In this document: positions 31,355-41,375 of the stretch, piece after piece | Numbering within the stretch: the first letter of the stretch is position 1 | Layout: each line of letters starts with the position of its first letter | NCBI RefSeq assembly: GCF_021412565.1 | Contig: NZ_JAKCLJ010000004.1 | Coordinates: 1-64,000, forward strand | Length of the DNA: 64,000 nt | DNA from: Shewanella sp. AS1 | Lineage (GTDB): Bacteria > Pseudomonadota > Gammaproteobacteria > Enterobacterales > Shewanellaceae | Reading direction: 5' to 3' | Notes under the pieces: model-generated | What the model saw: only the letters and a program-made list of their open reading frames with translations | Databases searched by the model: none | What the model was told of the DNA's origin: nothing | Program-made: the position numbers and the translations under genes

Positions 31355-31429
31355 TGGGGTATCGCCAAGTGGTAAGGCACCGGGTTTTGATCTCGGCATT
31401 CCTAGGTTCGAATCCTAGTACCCCAGCCA
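31355..31429 (+). tRNA. tRNA-Gln (anticodon TTG), copy 2
   Basis: Identical by eye to copy 1 at 31249-31323 over all 75 bases; the spacer between the two is unrelated. Confidence 0.97.
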
Positions 31430-31446
31430 ATTTTGAAAGACAATGT

Positions 31447-31523
31447 GGCAATGTAGCTCAGCTGGTTAGAGCACAGCACTCATAATGCTGGGGTCGCAGG
31501 TTCAAGTCCCGCCATTGCTACCA
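31447..31523 (+). tRNA. tRNA-Met (anticodon CAT), copy 2
   Basis: Identical by eye to the tRNA at 30902-30978. The Met-Leu-Gln order is repeated here, which suggests duplication of a block. Confidence 0.93.
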
Positions 31524-31574
31524 TCTTTTCAGATGTAAAATCGAAAACGTCTAAATCGAGACGTAAAACACGAT

Positions 31575-31616
31575 GCGAGATGGTGAAATTGGTTGTTATA
31601 TGAATACGCTAGATTT
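31575..31616 (+). pseudogene. tRNA-Leu 5'-half fragment 2
   Basis: Same form as fragment 1: acceptor and D-arm start, the TGTTATATGAATA replacement, then CGCTAGATTT. It lacks the 3' half of a tRNA. Confidence 0.75.
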
Positions 31617-31655
31617 CGTTATCACAAACGTCTAAATCGAGACGTAAAACACGAT

Positions 31656-31698
31656 GCGGGAGTGGTGAAATTGGCTGTTATATGAATACGCTAGATTT
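31656..31698 (+). pseudogene. tRNA-Leu 5'-half fragment 3
   Basis: The acceptor strand here is the intact GCGGGAG, followed by TGGTGAAATTGG and then the same TGTTATATGAATA replacement. It lacks the 3' half. This copy is a hybrid between an intact 5' end and the broken form, consistent with recombination among units. Confidence 0.75.
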
Positions 31699-31737
31699 CG
31701 TTATCACGAACGTCTAAATCGAGACGTAAAACACGAT

Positions 31738-31822
<85 letters not shown>

Positions 31823-31874
31823 TTATTTTAAGTTAGAGATATGAGTGACTATCTTTAACAGAGACAAGATTGAT

Positions 31875-31949
31875 TGGGGTATCGCCAAGCGGTAAGGCAC
31901 CGGGTTTTGATCTCGGCATTCCTAGGTTCGAATCCTAGTACCCCAGCCA
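31875..31949 (+). tRNA. tRNA-Gln (anticodon TTG), copy 3
   Basis: A 75-base cloverleaf, same as the other two tRNA-Gln genes except for one base in the D loop (AAGCGG instead of AAGTGG). Confidence 0.97.
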
Positions 31950-32031
31950 TTTTTATCATCTGTTCCGGATGTAAAACAGGAATCGTCTCAATCGGGAGAT
32001 AAGCCCGAAATAAAGAGGCGGAAAATACAAT

Positions 32032-32116
<85 letters not shown>

Positions 32117-32132
32117 TTGTATTGATGCAATG

Positions 32133-32158
32133 AGCCTGTCGACAAGACGGGCTTTTTT
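32133..32158 (+). terminator. Terminator of the tRNA cluster
   Basis: AGCCTGTC pairs with GACGGGCT (one G-T pair), followed by six T. It lies 17 bases after the last intact tRNA. Confidence 0.85.
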
Positions 32159-32194
32159 GCATCTGTAGGATAGTGATAAAGCTTTACTTTGGAA

Positions 32195-32261
32195 GCAGAT
32201 TTAGGTTCTGTTTTCTTGGTAAAAGCAAGGTGTGAGAGTTCAAGTCTCTCTTCCCGTACCA
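32195..32261 (+). pseudogene. tRNA-Leu 3'-half remnant
   Basis: GCAGATTTAGGTTCTG matches the anticodon arm of tRNA-Leu, and GCAAGGTGTGAGAGTTCAAG onward matches the variable arm, T arm and TTCCCGTACCA end of copy 3. The 5' acceptor and D arm are gone and the anticodon stem is damaged. The duplication continues past the tRNA into a copy of the terminator. Confidence 0.8.
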
Positions 32262-32277
32262 TTGTATTGATTGAATA

Positions 32278-32305
32278 AGCCTGTCGATAAGACGGGCTTA
32301 TTTGT
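32278..32305 (+). terminator. Duplicated terminator after the tRNA-Leu remnant
   Basis: AAGCCTGTC-GATAA-GACGGGCTT repeats the stem at 32133-32158, with one loop change. Its T-run is interrupted (TTATTTG), so it is probably weaker. Confidence 0.6.
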
Positions 32306-32482
32306 TCCTGTAAATCTCAATATTCCTCATATAATCAACATTTCCAATATCTTCTACATTTTCTCGAACATTTTTCCAGCTTAGTCATTATCGTTTTAGG
32401 ATTCACTTTCAAGTGGTCAGTGGTATCTGGTGGATGTTAAAGAGTTGTGATAGCATTTTTGATTCCACGGGGAGTGAATGCT

Positions 32483-32938
32483 ATGAAAGTTAAAACATTA
32501 TTCTGCAGCCTGAGCATGATGCTAAGTCCTTTGCTGATGGCGCAGCCAAGTCCGTTATCCATCAAGGAAAGCGTAAAATTTAAATCTTCAGATCGTTATA
32601 TTCGCGCCGTTCATCAGGAGATAGAAACCCGTAACATAGGGCTGGATAAAACCCGTTATGCCATTCTGATGGGGATGCTCAAAACTAGGGGCTTTGCCTG
32701 GATTTATGATGGCGAGGGGGAGGGCTATATCCTGGCGCGCTTCGATTATCGCGGTGACACCAATGTGATGCGTATTGAGTATGATGAGTCTTTAGTGCAA
32801 CTGAAATACCAAGATGCTCTGGGGGATTTTCAGTGTGAAAACCTTATAGAAGGGATCTGCTACAAGAATGACCGAGGTTATTACAATTACATCAAAAATC
32901 TCAGGGCAAGTATCGCCCAGCAGCTGCAACATCTATAA
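32483..32938 (+). CDS. Secreted protein of unknown function, paralogue 1
   Basis: A 151-residue protein that I do not recognise. ATG 32483 has GGGGAG at good distance and gives a signal peptide (MKVKTLFCSLSMMLSPLLMA). The mature part contains FAWIYDGEGEG, ARFDYRGD and two cysteines seven apart (QCENLIEGICYK), then a helix with LRASIAQQL. The next gene repeats this plan, so the two are diverged paralogues. The genes are 12 bases apart and probably co-transcribed. The paired cysteines suggest a disulfide in the periplasm. Confidence 0.75.
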   Translation: MKVKTLFCSLSMMLSPLLMAQPSPLSIKESVKFKSSDRYIRAVHQEIETRNIGLDKTRYAILMGMLKTRGFAWIYDGEGEGYILARFDYRGDTNVMRIEYDESLVQLKYQDALGDFQCENLIEGICYKNDRGYYNYIKNLRASIAQQLQHL

Positions 32939-32950
32939 GGAAAACAGAAG

Positions 32951-33361
32951 ATGAAAAATCGCGTTTTAGGAATGCTTCTGGCTCTTATCTTTGTCAGTCC
33001 GTTGCAGGTAAAGGCATTGCATATCTACCAGGATCCAATTCCCGTCGGTGATTATGTGGCAGATCTCGATAATATGCTGGACAAGGCGGTTGCCCGTAAT
33101 CATTGGTTTTTCGAACGTCAGGGCGATAAACGCTTCGCTAGACTCGACTATAAAGGTTATAAAATTAATGTGGCGCTGTTAGAGACTCCAGAGGGGATCG
33201 CTGTGAGCTTGATTGACGCTAATCGTGATGGCTGTGGTAAAAGCCAGTGTGAAGTGGATATGAATAGAGTGACTGGATGGTTAGTCAAACTGCGGCGTAC
33301 TATCGCCTATGATCTGACCCTGGCGGTGCGGGACGATGCGCTGCGTCGTACATTGGACTAG
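32951..33361 (+). CDS. Secreted protein of unknown function, paralogue 2
   Basis: A 136-residue protein with a signal peptide (MKNRVLGMLLALIFVSPLQV, cleavage probably after VKA). The mature part shares a plan with the upstream gene: HWFFERQGDK, ARLDYKGYK, two cysteines (GCGKSQCEVD), then LRRTIAYDL. AAGGAAAACAG precedes the ATG. No known domain is evident. It is followed by a terminator shared with prs. Confidence 0.75.
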   Translation: MKNRVLGMLLALIFVSPLQVKALHIYQDPIPVGDYVADLDNMLDKAVARNHWFFERQGDKRFARLDYKGYKINVALLETPEGIAVSLIDANRDGCGKSQCEVDMNRVTGWLVKLRRTIAYDLTLAVRDDALRRTLD

Positions 33362-33415
33362 CCATGTTTAGATAGCACTATGAGTTAACAGGCACAGGTC
33401 TTAAGTCAGAGCAAC

Positions 33416-33443
33416 AAAAAAGCCACTCAAAGGAGTGGCTTTT
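33416..33443. terminator. Bidirectional terminator between secreted-protein pair and prs
   Basis: An 11-bp stem, AAAAGCCACTC with GAGTGGCTTTT, and loop AAAG, with A- and T-rich flanks. It serves converging transcripts. Confidence 0.88.
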
Positions 33444-33460
33444 ATATTCGCAGTGGATAA

Positions 33461-34408
33461 TTACTGCTTAAACATTGCCGAAATAGACTCTTCGTTGCTT
33501 ACACGACGAATTGCTTCGGCCATAACCGCTGACATGGTTAATTGAGTCACTTTGTCTAAAGCCGCGATTTCAGCTGATAGTGGGATGGTATCGGTCACAA
33601 TCACTTCGTCGATAACAGATTCGGCGATATTCTTCGCAGCGTTTCCAGAAAATACTGGGTGAGTTGCGTAAGCAAATACACGCTTGGCACCGTGCTCTTT
33701 AAGGGCTTCAGCAGCTTTACATAGCGTACCGCCAGTGTCGATCATGTCATCGACTATGATACAGTCGCGGCCTTGAACATCCCCGATAATGTGCATTACT
33801 TGGGCAACGTTAGCCTGTGGGCGGCGCTTGTCGATAATCGCAAGATCTGAGTCATCCAGCAGTTTAGCCACGGCACGCGCACGTACTACGCCACCTATGT
33901 CTGGAGAAACGACCACAGGATTATCCAGTTTCTTACCTAGCATATCTTCAAGCAACACTGGACTACCAAAGACGTTATCAACAGGGACATCGAAGAAGCC
34001 TTGGATCTGCTCGGCGTGTAGGTCACAGGTCAAGACGCGGTCAACGCCGACGCTTGACAGGAAGTCGGCAACCACTTTGGCAGTGATAGGAACACGAGCA
34101 CTACGAACACGACGATCCTGACGTGCATAACCGAAGTAAGGAATAACCGCTGTGATACGACCAGCCGATGCGCGACGCAATGCATCGACCATCACGATAA
34201 GTTCCATCAGGTTATCGTTGGTTGGTGCACAGGTAGATTGAATGATAAATACATCCGCCCCACGTACATTTTCATTAATCTGGACACTGATTTCACCGTC
34301 GCTGAACACGCCAACATCTGCGTCTCCAAGTTTACAAAATAGTCGATCGGCGATCTTCTTTGCGAGACTAGGGGTTGCGTTACCGGCAAATAGTTTAATG
34401 TCAGGCAC
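33461..34408 (-). CDS. prs: Ribose-phosphate pyrophosphokinase
   Basis: Makes PRPP from ribose-5-phosphate and ATP, for nucleotide, histidine, tryptophan and NAD synthesis. The 315 residues equal the E. coli length. Motifs include the flexible loop [29 protein letters not shown] and the PRPP loop [14 protein letters not shown]. It lies 65 bases after ispE, as in E. coli. Confidence 0.98.
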   Translation of the reverse strand: MPDIKLFAGNATPSLAKKIADRLFCKLGDADVGVFSDGEISVQINENVRGADVFIIQSTCAPTNDNLMELIVMVDALRRASAGRITAVIPYFGYARQDRRVRSARVPITAKVVADFLSSVGVDRVLTCDLHAEQIQGFFDVPVDNVFGSPVLLEDMLGKKLDNPVVVSPDIGGVVRARAVAKLLDDSDLAIIDKRRPQANVAQVMHIIGDVQGRDCIIVDDMIDTGGTLCKAAEALKEHGAKRVFAYATHPVFSGNAAKNIAESVIDEVIVTDTIPLSAEIAALDKVTQLTMSAVMAEAIRRVSNEESISAMFKQ

Positions 34409-34473
34409 TGTATGGACCTCAGGCGTATGCTGTATTTAATGGTTGGGATAAACAGCCGTTATCCCAGATGATT

Positions 34474-35340
34474 TTAACACTGCGCTAGGCGCAACATTAG
34501 TGGTGATTTATTTGTCCCTTTAGCGACGAAACCTTGCATACTCGCGGGCATCTTGGCAAAAACAGCCTCAGCTTGCGCTTGAGTATCGAATACGCCAAAT
34601 ACACAGGCGCCGGTTCCGGTCATACGAGACGGCGCATATTCTATCAGCCACGCCAATGCTTTGGCAACTTGAGGGTGAAGTTGGCAGACCAGTTGCTGAC
34701 AATCGTTGTGCCAGTCCTTGTTCATTAAATCTGCCAGGGTTAGCTTAGGGGTATTGCGGGGCAGATCTGGGTGTTGAAATACGGCCGCCGTGGAAACATG
34801 GGCATCGGGGGTTAATACCAGATACCAGGATTCAGGTAGATCAACAGCAATCAGCTTTTCACCAACCCCTTCGGCAAATGCGGCTAAACCATTAATAAAA
34901 ACAGGGATATCAGCTCCGAGCGTCAGACCGATTTCGCTAAGCTCTGCATGAGATAATCCGGTCTCCCACAACTGATTAAGGGCAACGAGTGTGGTTGCGG
35001 CATCGGATGAACCGCCACCGATCCCACCGCCCATGGGCAGAACTTTGTCTAAAAAGATCTCGGCGCCTAAGGTGGTTCCTGTGTGTTGCTGGAGGGATTT
35101 TGCAGCTTTGAGAATTAAGTTATCGCTATCGGTGACAGTGCTGCTCATCTGGGAGTGGAGTTTCAGCTCGCCGCTGTCGTTGATGATAAAGTCCAAGTTA
35201 TCGCCGTGATCGATAAATTGAAACAGGGTCTGCAGTTCATGGTAGCCATCATCGCGGCGTCCATTAATATGGAGAAACAGGTTAAGTTTGGCTGGTGCTG
35301 GCCAGCTATCAGAGCGTGTTGTTTTCATGGTGTTATTCAT
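34474..35340 (-). CDS. ispE: 4-diphosphocytidyl-2-C-methyl-D-erythritol kinase
   Basis: A GHMP kinase of the MEP isoprenoid pathway. The substrate motif [23 protein letters not shown] is near the N-terminus (15-37), and the ATP loop is [17 protein letters not shown]. Length 288 is close to E. coli (283). Its start overlaps the lolB end by 8 bases. ATG 35328 is an alternative start 4 codons in; neither has a strong ribosome site, which fits coupling to lolB. Confidence 0.96.
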   Translation of the reverse strand: MNNTMKTTRSDSWPAPAKLNLFLHINGRRDDGYHELQTLFQFIDHGDNLDFIINDSGELKLHSQMSSTVTDSDNLILKAAKSLQQHTGTTLGAEIFLDKVLPMGGGIGGGSSDAATTLVALNQLWETGLSHAELSEIGLTLGADIPVFINGLAAFAEGVGEKLIAVDLPESWYLVLTPDAHVSTAAVFQHPDLPRNTPKLTLADLMNKDWHNDCQQLVCQLHPQVAKALAWLIEYAPSRMTGTGACVFGVFDTQAQAEAVFAKMPASMQGFVAKGTNKSPLMLRLAQC

Positions 35341-35986
35341 TTCGAACCGAGTTTGAATACTTGTGGGACGTGTCGATGTCGGTCAGCGCCTGCCAATGGT
35401 TTATCTGAATTTTCAGCTGCAGGTCGCCCCGCGTCAACTCGAGTAATCTGGGCAGCTCAGCGCCACTTTGAGTTTGCCAGCGCTTAAAGGTGATCTGCCA
35501 GGGGAGGTTGGCTGCATTTTCGGTTGTCCACGATTGCATCACTTTGGGCCTGGACTGGGCATCTTTGCTAATGATGAGATCCTTTTCTCCTGCCTGCCCT
35601 GTGATCCACAAAGGGAGTTTGTTGATGGGGATAGACCAGCCGGTTAATTCTTGCAGCAGTTGCTCGGCATCTTGGGCTTGATAGGTTTTATCATCCAGCA
35701 TGAGGGTGGCGCCCTTGGCGGAGTCATCCAGCGACAGTAGGCTGGTGCCTAACATGGAGGTGAGGCGTAGCTTGTCTTCCTGCTCGCTGTGCAGCCAATA
35801 TAAGTTAGTGCTAAATTTATCTTGCGGTGTTTTGAGTGCCAGTTTGCCTTGCATCTCCCAGGCTGAGGCTTGATCGACGCTCTCTACCAAGGTAGGCACT
35901 AGATTAGTTTTGGGCTGACTGCTACAGCCAGCCAGAACAAACACAGGCAGAAGCAGTAGAAGGGTAAATTTTGTGAAATAGTTCAA
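35333..35986 (-). CDS. lolB: Outer-membrane lipoprotein insertion factor LolB
   Basis: A lipoprotein that accepts lipoproteins from LolA and inserts them into the outer membrane. The signal ends in VLAGC with the acylated cysteine at residue 21. The LolB core includes [20 protein letters not shown] and a tryptophan-rich C-terminal half. The 217 residues fit E. coli (207). It is first of lolB-ispE-prs and divergent from hemA, the conserved arrangement. Confidence 0.96.
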   Translation of the reverse strand: MNYFTKFTLLLLLPVFVLAGCSSQPKTNLVPTLVESVDQASAWEMQGKLALKTPQDKFSTNLYWLHSEQEDKLRLTSMLGTSLLSLDDSAKGATLMLDDKTYQAQDAEQLLQELTGWSIPINKLPLWITGQAGEKDLIISKDAQSRPKVMQSWTTENAANLPWQITFKRWQTQSGAELPRLLELTRGDLQLKIQINHWQALTDIDTSHKYSNSVRNE

Positions 35987-36266
35987 ATTATTTATCTGTT
36001 ACTGAAATAACCTGTGCCTATCATACGAGGGCTAGATCTAAATACCAATGTCATTTGGAAAATTTCCATAAAGCCTGCAAGGACGCTGTCGCAAGACAAT
36101 CCTTGCTATCACTGAATTTGTTGTGTTTCGGCAAAGGTTTAATTGGAAAAATGGGTAAGAAACAAGATTATTATTCGGTTTTGTTAAGCGTATTCTGTTT
36201 TTAAGTGACTCAATTCAGTAGAATGAGTGCCAATAAGTGTGATGCCTAGAGACCAGAAAGAGTCAG

Positions 36267-37517
36267 ATGAGCCTAGTAGCAATCGGTATTAACCATAAAA
36301 CAGCCACCGTAGACCTACGCGAAAAAGTAGCGTTTGCGCCTGATAAAATTCATGAAGCGATGAAGAGCCTAGCTAGTCATACCCAGACTGGCGAAGCTGT
36401 GATTGTCTCGACCTGTAACCGTACCGAGCTTTACTGTAATACCGGTGAAGCCCAGACAGTGATCAAATGGTTAGAGGATTATCATCAGCTGAAACATGAA
36501 GATGTTGAGCCCTGTCTGTATCAGTATCAGGGGCAGCAGGCTGTGCAACATCTGATGCGTGTCTCTGCGGGTCTCGATTCGCTGATCTTAGGTGAGCCGC
36601 AAATTTTAGGTCAGGTTAAGCAATCATTTATGAAGGCCAAAGAGGCTGGAACCGTTGCTGTCACCGTAGACCGTCTGTTCCAGAATACCTTCTCTGTGGC
36701 AAAGAAAGTGCGCACCGAAACTGAGATCGGCGCCGCCGCCGTGTCGGTCGCTTTCGCTGCGGTCAGCATGGCTAAACATATTTTCTCGGCGCTCAGCAGT
36801 ACCAAGGTGCTGCTTATCGGTGCTGGTGAGACGATTGAGCTGGTGGCCCGCCATCTGAAAGACAATGGTGTCGAGGCGATGACAGTGGCAAACCGGACTA
36901 TTTCCCGCGCCGAAGCCATGTGTGAAGAGTTTGGTGCCAAGGCAATTACGCTCGAACAGATCCCAGAGTATCTCCCTAAAGCAGATATCGTGATATCCTC
37001 TACTGCTAGTCCATTGCCTATCTTAGGTAAGGGCATGGTAGAAAAAGCGCTGAAACAGCGTCGTCATCAACCTATGTTATTGGTTGATATAGCAGTTCCT
37101 CGTGATATCGAGGCTGAAGTCGGGGATCTGGATGATGCCTTCCTCTACACGGTTGACGACCTGCAAAGCATTATTGAGCAGAATATGGCCTCAAGACGAG
37201 AGGCCGCCGAGCAAGCTGAAGTAATTGTCGAAGAGGAATCTCATCATTTCATGGAGTGGATCCGCTCATTGGAGTCGGTCGACAGTATCCGTGAATATCG
37301 CACTGGAAGCATGGCGGTAAAAGATGAAGAGGTCGAGCGTGCGATCAATAAGTTAGCCCAGGGGGCTGACAGTGAGAAAGTCATACTCGAACTGGCGAAT
37401 AGATTGACCAACAAGTTGATCCATGCCCCGACTCAGGCGTTGACTGCGGCCAGTCGCCGTGGTGACTTAAACAGCCTAGGACAATTACGCGCAGCACTTG
37501 GATTAGATAAAGACTAA
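36267..37517 (+). CDS. hemA: Glutamyl-tRNA reductase
   Basis: First committed enzyme of tetrapyrrole synthesis; it reduces glutamyl-tRNA to glutamate semialdehyde. The catalytic cysteine is Cys50 in [10 protein letters not shown]. The NADPH-binding part shows [16 protein letters not shown], and the C-terminal dimerisation domain is helical. It is 416 residues (418 in E. coli) and followed after 13 bases by prfA. TAGAAT at 36219-36224 may be a -10 element, but the -35 is poor. Confidence 0.98.
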   Translation: MSLVAIGINHKTATVDLREKVAFAPDKIHEAMKSLASHTQTGEAVIVSTCNRTELYCNTGEAQTVIKWLEDYHQLKHEDVEPCLYQYQGQQAVQHLMRVSAGLDSLILGEPQILGQVKQSFMKAKEAGTVAVTVDRLFQNTFSVAKKVRTETEIGAAAVSVAFAAVSMAKHIFSALSSTKVLLIGAGETIELVARHLKDNGVEAMTVANRTISRAEAMCEEFGAKAITLEQIPEYLPKADIVISSTASPLPILGKGMVEKALKQRRHQPMLLVDIAVPRDIEAEVGDLDDAFLYTVDDLQSIIEQNMASRREAAEQAEVIVEEESHHFMEWIRSLESVDSIREYRTGSMAVKDEEVERAINKLAQGADSEKVILELANRLTNKLIHAPTQALTAASRRGDLNSLGQLRAALGLDKD

Positions 37518-37530
37518 GGTTAGCGTTGCA

Positions 37531-38616
37531 ATGAAGGACAGTGTGATCCGCAAGCTAGAAGGCTTGCTTGAGCGTAATGAAGAAGTATTAGCGCTACTTA
37601 GTGATGCCGGCATTATTGCCGACCAGGAGCGTTTTCGCGCTCTGTCCAAAGAGTATTCACAACTCGAAGATGTGGTTAAAACCTTTAAAGCCTTTCAGCA
37701 GGCTGAAGAAGATCTTGAATCGGCTAATGAGATGCTCAGCGAAGATGATCCTGAGCTTAAAGAGATGGCTCAAGAGGAGATCAAGTTAGCGAAAGCGACC
37801 CTGGCCAGCCTCGAAGATGAGTTACAAATCCTACTTCTGCCTAAAGATCCCAAAGATGATAACAACGCTTTTGTCGAGATCCGTGCCGGTGCCGGTGGTG
37901 ACGAAGCGGCGATCTTTGCGGGTGACCTCTACCGTATGTACAGTCGTTACTGTGAAGCCAATCGCTGGCAAATTGAGGTGATGAACGCCAACGAAGGCGA
38001 GCATGGTGGTTTTAAAGAGATCATCATCAAAGTCAGCGGCGAAGGTGTTTACGGCAAGCTTAAGTTTGAATCCGGCGGTCACAGGGTACAGCGCGTACCT
38101 GAAACAGAATCCCAGGGCAGGGTGCACACATCCGCCTGTACTGTGGTGGTGATGCCAGAGATCCCAGAGGCCGAAGCGATTGAGATCAATCCCGCCGATC
38201 TGAAGGTAGACACCTTCCGCGCATCTGGCGCCGGTGGTCAGCACGTTAACAAAACCGACTCGGCTATCCGTATTACCCATATTCCATCGGGCATAGTGGT
38301 CGAGTGTCAGGATCAGCGCTCGCAGCATAAGAACCGCGCCCAGGCCATGAGCGTTCTGGCGGCACGTATTCAAGCGGTGGAAGATGAAAAGCGTCGCAGT
38401 GAAGAGGAATCGACCCGCCGCAACTTAGTGGCTAGTGGCGATCGCTCTGAACGGATCCGCACCTATAATTTCCCCCAGGGCCGCGTGAGCGAACATCGCA
38501 TCAACCTGACCCTGTATCGCTTAAATGAAGTGATGGAAGGGGATCTGAATACGATTATCGAACCCTTAATGCAAGAGAATCAGGCCGATATGTTGGCCGC
38601 CTTAGGCGAAGATTAA
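37531..38616 (+). CDS. prfA: Peptide chain release factor 1
   Basis: Terminates translation at UAA and UAG. The stop-codon reading motif of the PxT type is PET in [16 protein letters not shown], and the peptidyl-hydrolysis motif GGQ lies in [15 protein letters not shown]. It is 361 residues. It sits between hemA and prmC, whose product methylates the GGQ glutamine. Confidence 0.98.
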   Translation: MKDSVIRKLEGLLERNEEVLALLSDAGIIADQERFRALSKEYSQLEDVVKTFKAFQQAEEDLESANEMLSEDDPELKEMAQEEIKLAKATLASLEDELQILLLPKDPKDDNNAFVEIRAGAGGDEAAIFAGDLYRMYSRYCEANRWQIEVMNANEGEHGGFKEIIIKVSGEGVYGKLKFESGGHRVQRVPETESQGRVHTSACTVVVMPEIPEAEAIEINPADLKVDTFRASGAGGQHVNKTDSAIRITHIPSGIVVECQDQRSQHKNRAQAMSVLAARIQAVEDEKRRSEEESTRRNLVASGDRSERIRTYNFPQGRVSEHRINLTLYRLNEVMEGDLNTIIEPLMQENQADMLAALGED

Positions 38617-38626
38617 AGGAAGTACT

Positions 38627-39469
38627 TTGTTTAACACCTTAGCAGAAGCCCTCGATTGGGCTTCTTCTCAATTCGGCGCTGTCTCAGACACGGCCAAACT
38701 GGATGCAGAAGTGATCTTGCTGCATGTGATCCATAAGCAGCGCAATCATCTCTATACTTGGCCGGACGAACGACTGACGGTGCAGCAGGCCAGCGACTTT
38801 AAACAGCTGGTGGCTCAGCGTGCGCTTGGCAAGCCGATCGCCCATATCGTCGGTGAGCGTGAGTTCTGGTCACTGCCCTTTAAGGTCAATCCGACCACAC
38901 TTATTCCTCGTCCCGATACCGAGATCTTAGTCGAAACGGCGCTCAATCTGCCGCTGGCCGATAATGCCAAGGTGCTTGACTTGGGTACAGGTACGGGAGC
39001 CATTGCTTTGTCTCTGGCCTATGAGCGTCCAAGCTGGCAGGTGACTGCGGTCGATAAGATTGCCGAAGCCGTGGCGCTGGCCGAAACCAATCGGGATAAC
39101 CTTAAGCTGCCTCAGGTTGAGGTGCTGCAGAGTGATTGGTTCGATGCGATAGAGGAATATGACTTCAATCTTATCGTCTCTAACCCGCCCTATATCGATG
39201 AGGACGATGAGCACTTGTCTCAGGGGGATGTGAGGTTTGAGCCTCAAAGCGCTCTAACCGCAGGTATGCAAGGTTATGCGGATCTGTTTCATATCGCTCA
39301 GGCGGCGCGGGATTATCTGGCACCGGGCGGTTATCTGCTGCTGGAGCATGGTTTTGAGCAGGCATTAAGTGTCCGTCAGAAGATGATTGAGCTGGGTTAT
39401 GAGGCGGTCGCGACAGTCAGAGACTTTGGCAGTAACGACAGATGCACCTTAGGCCGCTGGCCAAGGTAG
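38627..39469 (+). CDS. prmC: Release factor glutamine methyltransferase PrmC
   Basis: Methylates the glutamine of the GGQ motif of RF1 and RF2. The SAM-binding motif is VLDLGTGTGAIALSLA, and the catalytic NPPY is in LIVSNPPYIDEDD. The 280 residues fit E. coli (277). The start is a TTG at 38627 with AAAGGA six bases upstream; no ATG is available nearby. It follows prfA by 10 bases and is followed by a terminator. Confidence 0.97.
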   Translation: MFNTLAEALDWASSQFGAVSDTAKLDAEVILLHVIHKQRNHLYTWPDERLTVQQASDFKQLVAQRALGKPIAHIVGEREFWSLPFKVNPTTLIPRPDTEILVETALNLPLADNAKVLDLGTGTGAIALSLAYERPSWQVTAVDKIAEAVALAETNRDNLKLPQVEVLQSDWFDAIEEYDFNLIVSNPPYIDEDDEHLSQGDVRFEPQSALTAGMQGYADLFHIAQAARDYLAPGGYLLLEHGFEQALSVRQKMIELGYEAVATVRDFGSNDRCTLGRWPR

Positions 39470-39490
39470 TGCTAAATAGACTCGTTTATT

Positions 39491-39528
39491 AAAACGCCAT
39501 TGGAGTTATTCCAGTGGCGTTTTTGTTT
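39491..39528 (+). terminator. Terminator after prmC
   Basis: A 14-position stem, AAAACGCCATTGGA with TCCAGTGGCGTTTT (one G-T pair), loop GTTAT, followed by a T-rich tract. Confidence 0.88.
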
Positions 39529-39604
39529 TCGCCAGTCGTGCATTTTACCATTTGGCTTAAATGGGCTAAGTTGGAACTTGCGGTTTTAAGCAAGGGAGTG
39601 AACC

Positions 39605-39841
39605 ATGCGAATGATAGGCATGCTGCTGGCGCTGTTGATTATCGGGTATATGATTTATCAACAGCTAGGGGGCGGGAGTCAGATGAACACCCAGACTGAA
39701 TTAAGCAAAGATCAAAATGGCGCGCCTCAGGTACCGAGCGATCCTAAGAAGCTCAAGCAGTTCGAGCAAGACATGGATGAGTTTATCAAACAGCAAGAGG
39801 AAAAACGCAAGCAGGCGTTAGAGGAAGCCCAGAAGCAATAA
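39605..39841 (+). CDS. Small single-pass membrane protein of unknown function
   Basis: A 78-residue protein with a good ribosome site (AAGGGAG) before ATG 39605. One hydrophobic segment (MIGMLLALLIIGYMIYQQL) is followed by a polar linker and a highly charged C-terminal helix rich in Lys, Glu and Gln (FIKQQEEKRKQALEEAQK), which is probably a coiled coil. I do not recognise a family. It stands alone between the prmC and gltD terminators. Confidence 0.7.
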   Translation: MRMIGMLLALLIIGYMIYQQLGGGSQMNTQTELSKDQNGAPQVPSDPKKLKQFEQDMDEFIKQQEEKRKQALEEAQKQ

Positions 39842-39859
39842 AGGCGAAAAAGAAGCGAT

Positions 39860-39893
39860 AAAAATGCGCCCCAGAGAAAGACTCTGGGGCGCA
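39860..39893 (-). terminator. Terminator after gltBD
   Basis: A 12-bp perfect stem, TGCGCCCCAGAG with CTCTGGGGCGCA, loop AAAGA; on the minus strand it is followed by five T. Confidence 0.88.
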
Positions 39894-39959
39894 GTCAGAT
39901 TGTTCGCTTTAACGAGGCTCTGCCCAGATAACGCCCGGATAAGTATGGGTTCGCTTAGA

Positions 39960-41375
<1,416 letters not shown>

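Larger units (their letters stand above)
31548..31710 (+). repeat. Tandem 81/82-bp repeat units C and D of the tRNA-Leu array
   Basis: Two consecutive units start CGTCTAAATCGAGACG at 31548 and 31629; the next, at 31711, leads into an intact tRNA-Leu. The units are nearly identical to each other and similar to unit A at 31009-31090. Each has the leader plus a broken tRNA-Leu 5' part. Confidence 0.85.

Noticed and set aside
31196..31399. Minus-strand frame with GVLGFEPRNAEIKTRCLTTW
   Set aside because: It is antisense of the two tRNA-Gln genes; a common spurious annotation.
38090..38150. PET instead of PAT in the stop-codon recognition motif of RF1
   Set aside because: The middle residue of the PxT motif varies in RF1 proteins, so it is not unusual.
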